A DNA stretch of 64,000 nt from Actinernus sp. WN-2022 (lineage: Eukaryota > Cnidaria > Anthozoa > Actiniaria > Actinernidae). Positions 12,801 to 24,800 of the stretch are shown piece after piece; position 1 is the first letter of the stretch; each line of letters opens with the position of its first letter. The position numbers and the translations under genes are program-made. The stretch is taken from assembly GCA_030867875.1 (NCBI GenBank), contig JAOWCC010000936.1:14516095-14580094 (forward strand), written 5' to 3'. The notes below the pieces were generated by a model. That model saw only the letters and a list, made by a program, of their open reading frames with translations, was not told the DNA's origin and searched no databases.

Positions 12801-15800
12801 CGAAAATTTTAAATTAAATAATATCTACACCACATCCAAAAGACGTTTCTCTTGTAAAGGTTAACGAATGAATGAGAGTAATATGGTCAAACTTTCTACA
12901 TTGAGTTTAACGTACTATTCCACTGTTTGCCTGTTTTAATTAATTGTTTTTCTGTAAACCTACCGCAAATATCTACAACGGTGGTACTTTCAACCTTGCC
13001 CCTATAGTTACGGAACTGGCAGGTGTAGTTTCCCCTGTCCGAGTAACTGACTCGGCTCCACGTTACGGTTGAAGTCTTGATGTACTCTCCAGAAGTACGT
13101 ATAGTAAAGTCACTATCGTTGTTGGCTTGAAGTGGCTTTCCATTCTTCATCCAGGTAACGTTTGGTGCAGGTATGGACTCGGCAGTACAACGTAGTGTAA
13201 GGGAATTGTTTGCAACTATGTCAGCGTAGCGAGGAAGTTCGTAGAGGATAACGGGTCGAGCTACCAAAAATAATAATTGATAATTATAAAGGTGATTTGA
13301 ATAACTATAGAAACGTATTTATTGTAGACAAAGAGTACCAAGTAGGCGCAATATTATTTGCACTCACCATACTCTTAATAATATTGATACTAACCAATAT
13401 CAAGGAAACAACTTGAAAGGATCAGTACACTGGTAATAAAATGAACTTTAAGTTTTAACGCTACATAGCACCAGGGCCCTACTGAAAATCGCCTCGCCAA
13501 TTATTGTTGTTATCATTAAGACTAATTGGTACGAAATGTCCATTCTTACCGTGTACAATCAGGTTTGAACTGGTGTTGGCCTTGCCCTCATCGTTAGATG
13601 CTTCACATGTGTACAGTCCTCCGTCTTCCATGCTCACATTTCGTATCTTCAGTGTCCTATTGTTGTCAATGAGCACGGCATCTGATAACAATACACCTCC
13701 CTTGTACCATTGATATGTAGGCTCCGGGTCAGCATCGGCTTTGCATGTGAGGTTCACTGTCTCGCTTCTCTCTACCACAATGTTTTCTTGTAGGGGCAAT
13801 GTTATGATTGGGATAGCTAGAAAAGGGAGAGAAATACAAAATATCATGTAACAACATTTGCATAAACTATTTCGTAATTTTTTGACGATTCTCTTTATCT
13901 CCTGTTGTAAAACAAATATAAAATGCAGAAAGTTGTTCAAAGTCTTATTCCAGGGAATTAAAAAAATACGATTGCTTAGCGTTGCATTTCTTCTGTACTT
14001 ACAACAATTTGAGTCATCTCATGGCGGTGGATTCACGGTGACGCAAATCTTGGGAAGTAAGAAAACATACCGCGCTAAACTATAGTAATTTTTTTGTTTT
14101 TTTGTTTTTACAACAAAAATATTCAAGCGGGATGTGCTTTGAAGGCGAGGGAAATAGATTTCGTGTAAAAAAGGGATTGTAGCGCGCTATTGCGCAATTG
14201 ATATTTCACGAGCGATAACGCAATATTTCCGTTTTATTTCCGTAGTCAATGAAGAGAATGCTGTGCATGACATGGAATCCTGCATTACTGCCATCCAATC
14301 GTGGATGCTTGCTGACAAACTCAAACTGAACTCGGATAAGACTGAATTTATCCTCCTTGGCACTAAACAACAATTAGATAAAGTTAGGACTGACCATCTG
14401 ACTGTTGGTGATTGCTCTATACAATATTCACCTGTAGTTAGGAATCTGGGATCCTAGTTCGATGCTAAACTAAACATGCTAAGTCATATTAACAAGATCT
14501 GTAGCTCTGGTTTTTACTACTTATACAACATGTGTAGAATTAGGAAATACTTATCTCGCTCAGCTACCGAGTCTTTAATACACCGCGCATTTATTACTAG
14601 TAGGATTGACTATCAGTTGTAACAGTCCGCTTTATGGTCTACTTGCATGTCATATTGCTAAACTTCAGCGCATACAGAATGCTTCGGCTGGACTTGTCAC
14701 AGGCTCGCCCAGGTTTGCTTGCTCTATTCCACTATTAATATCTCTCCATTGGCTGACAGTTAAGTGCTGTATTTATTTTAAAGTTCTAATTCTTACTTTT
14801 AAGTGTATCTATGGACTTGTACCTGAGTATTTAGTTATTCTTATATATGTCAGGAACTGCTCTAGATATGAACTCAGGTCATGCCACGCAGTTATTTTAT
14901 TGCTACCAAGTGGTAAATGGTTTGCGGGAGGGTGATCATTTTCGTCTGCTGCGCCAGCTTTATGGAATAGTCTTCCAGAGAACATACGAACAATTAAGTG
15001 TTTTTCATCTTTCAAGGCTGCAGTTAAGACGCACCTTTTTAGACTTGTATTTAGCGCTTGATTTAGTTTCATGGTTTATTTATTTATTTTATTTTTAATT
15101 ATACATTTGTGTAAATAGTTAGCGCTTTATATCTATATCTATATTGATATTTATACTTAAGCTGATATTAATAATTCATATAAATACTAGTTTAGATTTA
15201 AGTTATTTTTACCGTATCGCTTTTAGGATGTAATGCGCACGTGAAGATATTGGCATGTAACGTGCGCAATATAAATTAAATATTGTTATTAAATATTATT
15301 ATGTGTGTACTCTTTTTTCCAATTCGCTCTTTTTACCTGGGCCCGGTTGTTTAAAGGGTGGATAACTTTATCCAGCGGATAAATCCTTATCCAGTCGATA
15401 TAATAAGCTAGTTTGGTTAATACGTATCCACTGGATAAGGATTTATCAGGGTCTGGCTGTTCAAAGAGTGGATACCTTTATCCAGTGCTAGGTTCGCTAG
15501 GTTAAACTCGTTCTGATATCCCTCAGTGCGAGGCTAACCTGGCAAAAACAAAGGATTGCCTTGCTTTGAATCCAAGATGGCCACCAGGTGAAAAGAGTGA
15601 ATGGTAGTTAACGAATAAAAAGACTAGTATCTGAACAGTTGTTGTAAAAATATGTTTTTACTTACTGTGAATTGTTAACAGAGCTGATGCTGAGGCTGAT
15701 CCAACTTTGTTGATGACGTTACATGTGTAGGTGCCTTCAAAAAGGTTGGTGTTTTTCACATGTGGAACAACTAGCGTACTTCCAATTATAGCGACTGATT

Positions 15801-18800
15801 GAACCCTTCCTCCGCTGAAACCCCAAGTAACGTCAGGCACAGGTACACCGGTGGCTTTGCATCTGAATGTCACATTAACTCCTTCAAGGACGGTCTGATT
15901 TTCGGGGACAACAACAACCTCTGGTCGAACTAGATAGGAAAGCATAAAAATAAAAACGTTCAATTTGTTAGGTTTTGCAACAAGGGGTATTTAAAGAGCT
16001 TCCGTGAACAGAAAGGTTAAATGTGCATTATGGAGATCCGAGATACATTAATTCATAGTTTCACAAGCACATAATTAGTCCAGCCCCGTTCGTTACTGGT
16101 GCTGTGTCAGTGTCCTCTTGGTTAACGACGTTTACCTGGAAAATTCAAAACCGACATTGGGAAGAAAACTGAGTTCCGCGATGCTAAATCGACTTCCCAC
16201 ATTTCACTAAATTTCTAAAATCATCCTTTTGTCGAACTTGGGGCACAAGATGGCAGCCATATTTCCCCAGGGAAACATTCCTGTGTTTAACAGTGCTAAT
16301 AAGCCCAATGTAAATATCATTTATTTAGGTGCAGTAAAGTGGTTCTGCATGTTCAACCATTTTATTGGCGATTTATCATATTAACGTTGCTTAAAATGCA
16401 TTATTTTACAGGAAAGCCAGACTTGGCTTATGACTTAAAGGACGTCATTATAATCTCATGGCTTAATAAACGAAATTTTTTCCCCTTTGACGAACTATTT
16501 CAAACAGTCTTTTATCACGGGTTCCAAATATTGAGAAAACAAATGAAACCGAATGAGTATCAGTTGAAATGTCTTCTCATGGAAATGACTAAACCGAAAC
16601 ATACGTCTCTTTTCAAACATCATTAGCAAATATTGTTTACCGTTTGACTGTTGTATATAATTATTCCATAAATGGCTTATTATTCTTTTTTTTTTACTGG
16701 CATTGATTTCAACTATCGTACTCCGTAGTATAGTGGTCAAGAGTTAGTACAAACAGTCGGTAGGGTTGAGTGTCGATTTCTAAGTTGTTATTTACTTCTT
16801 CTCTCCTTACTAGTTGTTTATCAGTATACAAGTAGTTAGTGGTTCATGAATATGATGATTAAGAATTAGGGTTGGAAATTGCATCAAACACTAGTGCGTT
16901 TGGAACTGGTTTTTCATTGGATGTCAAGATGCATCCACCTGACGAAGCTTCAAAAAAGGGTTTCACCGGGTATCAAGACCCATGCACGTGACAAAATACA
17001 GTCCCTCAATTGGACGAATATCTCATGAATTATTAATGAGTTTGAGAACTTTAACTCAATGATAACTAGCTAGGGATTATATACATGTAATTGGTCTGAA
17101 TTGATTAATTTTCTTTTTATTGACGCGTGTGGAACTATGAATTTCAATTCATTAATTTTGAATTTCCTTGAAAGACAGTAATAGTGCAAATCAGCTCTTT
17201 GGTATAGCATAAAAACGTATTTTAATATTGTTTTCTTGCTATAAAGAACAAGAAGATATGACTCACACAACACTTCAACGGTTTCCTGAATAGGTGTATC
17301 ACCAAATCCATTGCTAGCCACACACGTGTAGTTTCCTGCATCCTCGAGAGAGATACCAGCGGTGCGTAGGTAAAGGCGACTGGAAACATTCTGCAAGTTC
17401 TGTTTGATGTTACTCTTGACTATCTGAACCACTTGTCTTGAGTCATTACGAGTCCGAACGTCAACCTTTTGGATTGTTTTATTTCCTTTTCTCCATTCGA
17501 TTGATGGCTTAGGATAACCACTGCCAAAGCAGTCGATGGTCGTGTTCTCGGTTCCTCGAAGGAAAGACCTCGTATGTGGTAGTGGAACGTAAATGTTCAC
17601 AGGGACTGAAACGTTGAAAGCACAATGACAATGAAGCAGTGCCACGTGTTATTCTTACGCCTAGTATATGTTATTATTGTGTCTCCTTTGCATCTGAGGA
17701 TACGCTGGGTTCCAGAAGCTCGAAGAAATAAGGCGAAGAGGCGAGAGAGAGACGAGGAGAAGAGAAAAATAAGAGCCTCTGGTGTTATCCGTTGAGAATC
17801 TCACTTCCATGTGCTGAGTTTCAATTCAGTAAAAATACACGTAAACCCGGTTTTGCTGAGCCATTGGTAAACGAATACAATCGAATACAATCCTAGTAGT
17901 GAGTAGATAATCCAATGAGGGATCAAATTCTGAACCTGATGTTCGCATGGAACACACCAGAATAATATCTCTCATCTTCTCTTTCTCATCTCTTCGCCTT
18001 TTATTTCTTCGAGCTTCTGGCACCCGAGAATATTAAATCAACTTTAGCTCAATGTGTAGATCTAAACATGAAATGACTCGTACCAAAAAATTATTTTACT
18101 GTGTTTTGCGTCAAAGGAAAGAAAATCTGCAAATCTTCCTCCCAACCGCCGCTTATTACAGACGGCTCAATTCCTGTAATCTGTGACGTACTATACGGGG
18201 AATAAATTGGTTTTGTCATGTTGTTGTCGGCTTTGAATAGATGGACTAACGACTCATAATTGCGCACTATTGTGCTTTCTTTGTGCTGAAGGTGTGGTTG
18301 ATTTTCCTTGGTATGCATGACGTACGATACGGGGGAAAAGCACTGAATTGAGCCACCACACAAACTAGCTTTATCAGCGGAGAATCGGCTATTTTTTTAC
18401 CTTCAAAACGTATTTCCTCTTTTTAGACGTGCACCACAAAGAAATAAAATAGCATAGTTCGTAGCAATATTTGGTAAAAATACCACGAGTGATATTTCAA
18501 AATTGTTCGTAATATCACGAGCGCTAGCCGCGTTCGAAGCGGTAAGTGATGTTACGGACAATTTTGAAATATTATGAGCGGTATTTATACCAAATAATTA
18601 TCACATACATATCATGCTATTATTTGTTAGATAATATGTGCTAAGAAATGTACTGAAAAAAGCATATTTTCGTCAAGGTTCAAGGTGGGGTTTGTTTACT
18701 TCATTGCTGTTCAAACTAATAATTGAAAATGCTGAAAGCGTTTGGCAGGTCATTTAGCTAATTGCAAAGTAATATGAAAAGCGAAACCTCAGATTAATCA

Positions 18801-21800
18801 ATAATAATCGACTGAAGCTAAAACCAAATAGCTAAGCTGTGAATAAACGTTAATTTCGGAAGCAAGTATACTAACAAAAAGCAAAGTTTATATGAGTTCA
18901 TTATATCTCCGAGCAAAATTGTCACTTTGCCGTTTTCAGCCAGTTACATTTCCAAGAAAAAAATTACATTAAAGAAAAAGGTGACAGCCCAATTCTAAAT
19001 TGAAATTCAAACTGCTACAAGAAAAATTTTCCTCAGGCAACTTTGTCCTTGTATATGCTCAGATGTTCCTGGGAAGCTTTTATGTTTGAGCTACAATGTA
19101 GATGAATGTGCATTTTCGGTCCTGATGACGAGGGCTTCCACTTTATTCAAAGTACCCGCTAGGTCGAGTCAGCGCTCAGCCTTGAAAATCACTCAAATTC
19201 AGATTGCGTTGGTATAAGATAACATTATCAATCCATACATTCCTTTTCTTTGAATTCCAAAATCTTCAATTCTCTTTAACCTGTTACATCCGCTTGGAAT
19301 TGTACAGACCTTGCATAAAACCCGGGAGCACCGTTTCCATAATAAAGTTAAGCAGGCGCCGATCCAGACCGTTTCCACAGTTTTACGGAAAACGGTCAGA
19401 TTTTGTCCATCTGTTTTTGGTAGCCTCTTAAAAGGAAATATTGCATCGAAAACGCTGGAAATAGCATTTCAGAGCTTGTAAATTTCAAAATTTCCTGGGG
19501 GGAATCCTAGGATCCCAGACCCTCCTAGGAGCTCGCGCCTTCAGCGCTTGTTTGGTTTGTACCTTCGTTCAGCTCGGAAAACGGTCAGTTTTCCCCCTGG
19601 ATCCGCGCCTGGTAAGCTATGTGAGGCATTGGGCCCCAAAGCAGTACCCGGTTTCCAAAATGAAATATTTTTAATTTACTAGAATTGACAGTCAATTGAC
19701 ATTTACTTTTTCTTCAAAAATACTACCTCCCACTCCTTGGAGCTTGTAATTACACTTAAATACCACTCCTCTTAGCCAATCAAATTTCGGAGCTTAATTG
19801 TAACACTTGTAATTGCATTAATTCACGCGCTTCAGGCTTATTTAGTCTGACTTGCTTGGTTGCAATTTGAGAAAATAAAAACTAAATAAATAAATGTATT
19901 GCCTAAATACTTAGGAATATGCTGAGAAGAAAAATATACTGTAAGGTGAGGGGACATCTATAACCAAATAAAAATATTCAATAAATAACCTTTTTTTTTT
20001 CTGAGACAATGTGTTAATATGTTTTCGTGGTAGAAATAAAAACACTTGCTCGCTGTGAAAGCAATAAGAAGGGATGGACTTACCATCGACGGTTAGCTTA
20101 GCAGTGTAGCTCATATTTCCCGCTCTGCTGCGAGCAGTACACGTGTAGTTACCCTCGGAGTCGATGTTACGGACATTTTTCAATCGCAGTGTTCCGTCAA
20201 CAACCGTGTGATTCAATCGAATGGCCTGACCATTGAACGTCCATGCTATGCTTGGCGTCGGAACTCCAGAAGTCTTGCATTCAAAAGTTACATCTGAACC
20301 TTCCAGGACTATTTGATCACTGCTTGCCAACTCGAATATTGGTCGAACTTGAAAAAAAGAAATAAAAACAATACAAACATTATAACAAGCACAGATCACA
20401 GCGTGCGACATCAAAGTCTCTTTCTAGTTCCAATACACTGTACGCTGTTTTAGGTGGAACACCATTAGTTGGGAAAATAATTTACAGGAAAAGTTTACTT
20501 TTAAATTAACTAAATCTCATAGGCCTTATGCATGATGATGTCACGTGATCACCACCAAACCTCATTTTCGCAAATCATTTCCTCTCAACACAAAAGTGAG
20601 GCTTGGTGGTGATGACAAAAGCGTTACGTCATCACGCATAATGGATATTAAGTTATTGTAAGACACCTTTCTTGTTAACAATTCATGAACACCTAATTGT
20701 TGTTAAATACAGTTTCAACTGCATTTATTATAATAGATTGAGAAAATACCAACTTTATATATATATTTTTTTATTCCGAGCTTATCGTCCAATTCGTAGT
20801 TATTGAAAGGTAACCAAGCCTTAGCCTCGCATGGAGGCTGGAGTTGACCCTGCACTGATACAAACCCTCTTTCTATGAATATGGATAGATTATGATTATC
20901 ATGCTAACTAGATACAAGCCATGGAGGCTGGAGTTCAAGTTTCAAGTTTCAAGTTTCAAGTTTATTAACAAGTATCTATAAATACATATTTCTTAACACA
21001 CCCGCAGATAGCTTAGCTAATCGAGGCGGGTAGTGCTATAATAGTTCTTATTTACGTGGAAGATATTTTGTGATAACTATACAAATTTTACAATAATTAA
21101 ACAAATTTACAATAACTATGAATAAATAAGTAACAATATATATATAAATAAATAAATAGGAAGATTTTTTGTTGTTATTGTTTTATTTTTGTTTTTATAA
21201 TGATCATGACGTTAAGGACGTTTTAGAAACTTTTTCAATTAATACCGTGACATCAACATAGGTCTCCTCCTGTTTCAAAACTTGTAAAAGAGTTCTTTGG
21301 ATATTTGCCTTAAATAATGTTTTAGACTGTTTTCTCCGCAAGTGATCAGGAATCCCATTCCATATTTTTACACCAATCCGAGAGAAGGATTCACTTTGAT
21401 GTTTAGTTCTTGAATATTTCAAATAGAATTTTCCTGTTGTTGATGATCTAGTATTATAGGAATGTACGGAGCTTACACGGTTAAATAAATTTATTATGTT
21501 AGGAGGAGCAGCGTTATTGTTAATTTCATACATTAGGACTGAAAGTGTTTTATAATATAACATATTAATTGGAAGGATATTAGAGGCTAAAAATAATGGT
21601 ATAGCATGTTCTCTATTTGTCGCAAAATACATAAGTCGTAAGACACGTTTTTGTAGAAGTAGGATTTTATTGAGGTGTGTTTGGGCTGCCTGACCCCAGA
21701 TTGCTAAACCATAGGATATGTAAGGATAAATAAGTGAACGGTAAATATTCAGAAGAGTGGAGAGAGGGACAAAATGCCTTAATCTAGAGATTATACCTAT

Positions 21801-24800
21801 CGTTCTACTAATTTTTAAAGTAATATAGTCTATGTGTGTCTTCCAAGAAAGATTAGAATCTATTAGAACACCAAGGTATTTTATGTAGTTCTTTTGTTCA
21901 AGCGGTATAGGATGGCCAGATTTATGATCAAAGACTTTAATGTTAGGTTTATGGTCTAGTCTCTTTTGATACGGGTGGAATATGACAAAATTTGATTTTT
22001 TAATATTTAATGTTAACTTGTTTGCAAGTAACCAGTCAGAGTTGACCTTGCACTGATACAAACCCTCTTTCTATGAATATGGATAGATTTGATTATCATG
22101 CTAACTAAATACAGGCCTCCAACTAAGCTGTCTTGACTCCAGCCTCGATGTCACGAAAGGCTTGGTTACCTTTGAAAATGGCGGCCAAGAACTACGAATT
22201 GGACTATTGATTAAAATCAAAATAATAGGAACCTGTCTCTTTTGTGGACGATGGGAGATTTCTCTAACTATAAAAAAATCTCCTATTTCTCTTGTTATAT
22301 ATGTATGATAGGTGAACCACCCTCGAATGTCAAATATACTTACAAATAACTTCCACAGTTCTCTGAGCAGGTTTACCCTTCACTCCATTCGCCGCCGCGC
22401 ACGTGTACTTCCCAGCCTCATTGTACGTGAGCCCAGCAGTCCGTAGATACAAACGGCTTGTTATATTATCTAATGGGTGTGTGATCGTATTGGCGATAAT
22501 CTGAACAACTCTCAGTGTGTCGTTTCTGGATAGAGAGCTAAACGAAGGAATTGTACTATTTGTTTTACTCCAGCGCACAGTCGGTTTTGGTTTTCCGTTT
22601 CCATAACAGTCGATTGATTTATTAGTGTCATTTTTTGTAAATATCCTCAAAGCAGGAGGAGATATAAACACGCTTGCTGGAACTGAAAAGAATATAAACA
22701 AAACAGTGTAAGTATTATAACCGGCCAATGTTTAACTTCCTCGCCTGCAATATTTAAGGTTACAGACTGGCGTGAGTGTTTTATTGACAAAATAATTGAG
22801 GTTGAATTGAAGGCCGAATGCTGTATGAAGAAATGTTGAGTTCATCGTACTGAGTCAACAAGTGCCTGTATTTGTCCATAAAACACAAACATAAAATCTC
22901 TAACCCTTTCAATATTCCAACTGAGCAAACAGCGTGCTGTGGTCACCAATAAAGTATTGTCATTAGCCAATCACCTGCTTGTATTTTGTACTGTGCACGA
23001 AGTTGGGATAGTAATGTTAATTATTGTAAGTAACACAACCGACTGATTAAGATATTTTCAAGTTATAGATACATATGTTTTTTATTATTATTTACGTTTG
23101 AATTCATGTCTGCAATTTAAAGTATTTGTTTAATATTTGAACAGCTGCAATACAGAATTGAGAAGACTATTGTTCAGTTAATATATTCAAACATATTTAT
23201 ATGCGGTTTAATGAAAGGAACAAATTAAGTATTATAATTGCCTACCTTTGACGACGACTCGTACGCTTTTTGTTGAATTCCCAGCCCTGTTTGATGCTAC
23301 ACATGTGTAGACAGCCTCATCTGTTATCGTGACATTCTTTATCTCGAGTATTCTGTTATTGCTATACAATGTAGCTCTTGATATATTACGAGATCCATTC
23401 TTTTCCCATCGTACTATAGGGTATGGGTCCCCCTCTACCACGCATGTCAATGTTATGGTGTCGCCTGCGATAACCGTTGTACCCCCTGTAATATTCGAGA
23501 CCCCTGTGGCAACTGCAACAACAATAACGAAGAAGTAGGATGATGAGCTCAAAACAATTAATTACTTCTGCTTATCTCTCACATCAATATAATTTGCTGG
23601 CCATTGTTTAGATGTTATTGGAAAAACGTCTAATCTGTTTTGGGATCTCTCGCATTTTTATCGTAATACATGTTCACCAAGGATGACGTCTAGAAAATTT
23701 ATAAGATCTCCTACGAGCCGAAACTGACTGTCAGTGAATAATTACTAATTGGCCATGGACGAAAAGAGAAAAGGACTGGGTTCCAGTTGTATGCACAGTG
23801 CATCATGGGTATCGGTTTGGTTAGACACGTTCGTAAACAACATGGCGTCCTTAGGGAAGATCAAGAAAGTTCCTCTGTTGTCTCCATAGGATGAGATATA
23901 CTAAACATCGTCATCAGCAGGATTTCCAAGTGTTAAAGTGCAAGATACCATGAGAATCCTTTAACAAGAACTGCGATACGATAAACTTCGAACAACCAAC
24001 TAGTTCCCGTTATTGTCAGGTTCTTGGTAGAATGTCTAGATATAAATGAAGGTTATAGTATTATTCAATAATTATTTGTTGCCGAGTATCTTCCTCCTTC
24101 TAGATGCATATCATTAGAACCCAGCCTTTCCTAATTTCGGTAGTGACCTCACATTTCCAGTAGCAAAAAGCATAAAAACTAATAAAAAATGTCATGCTAA
24201 ATGTCCATACGAAAAGGATTTCATTACGTAATCAGCAAAAATACTCACCATCAACAGCTAATGTTACAGTCTGACCTGCCTCTCCAGCTCTGCTAGTTGC
24301 AATACACGTGTAGTGTCCCTCGTATTTCTTGTTATTCTTGACAGATGTGATCAACAAGTTACCATCGATAACAGAATGTAAGAAAGGAATAGCACTGCCA
24401 TTGAATGTCCACGAAATCGATGGCTGCGGTACACCAGACGCACTACATGGAAATGTGACATTACCTCCATCTAGGATCATTTGGCTGACTGGTTTAATGG
24501 TGAACTCTGGCTTAACTAAGACAACAAGCAAAGTATAAGCAACTAAGCATTTTGAAATTTATCAACTTAACACATTTATTGATAACACATAAAAATGGAG
24601 ATCTTGAAGTGTTTCAGCTATGGATTTCCCCCCAACACTATTGCTGTACCCTACATTGATAAAAACTTAAACACAGAAACATGAAACATACGCACTGAAC
24701 ATGAGCTATGGAATTTTCTGATTGGTTCCCTATTGACAGGCTATCAGCTCATATCCCAATAGTAGAGGAAGTTAAATAGAGATAAAACATGGCTAGCTAA

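Larger units (their letters stand above)
13817..15665. other. Intron E26/E27
   Basis: Its counterpart between E34 and E35 is 467 bp. The extra length is mostly a plus-strand LINE and an inverted-repeat element, inserted after the triplet duplication or lost from the other copy. Confidence 0.65.
17606..20083. other. Intron E24/E25
   Basis: The array's period predicts a class g Ig exon here. I looked on the minus strand and found no W-x-x-x-G or Y-x-C remnant. It contains foldback elements at 17.7 and 18.46 kb; 18.7-20.0 kb shows nothing identifiable. Confidence 0.55.
20348..22343. other. Intron E23/E24
   Basis: Occupied by a foldback MITE (20.52 kb) and by a second MITE that carries an inserted LINE (20.79-22.2 kb). 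Confidence 0.65.

Noticed and set aside
17606..20083. Hidden class g Ig exon predicted by the array period
   Set aside because: No W/Y-x-C remnant, no fitting phase 1-1 open segment with splice sites was visible on the minus strand.
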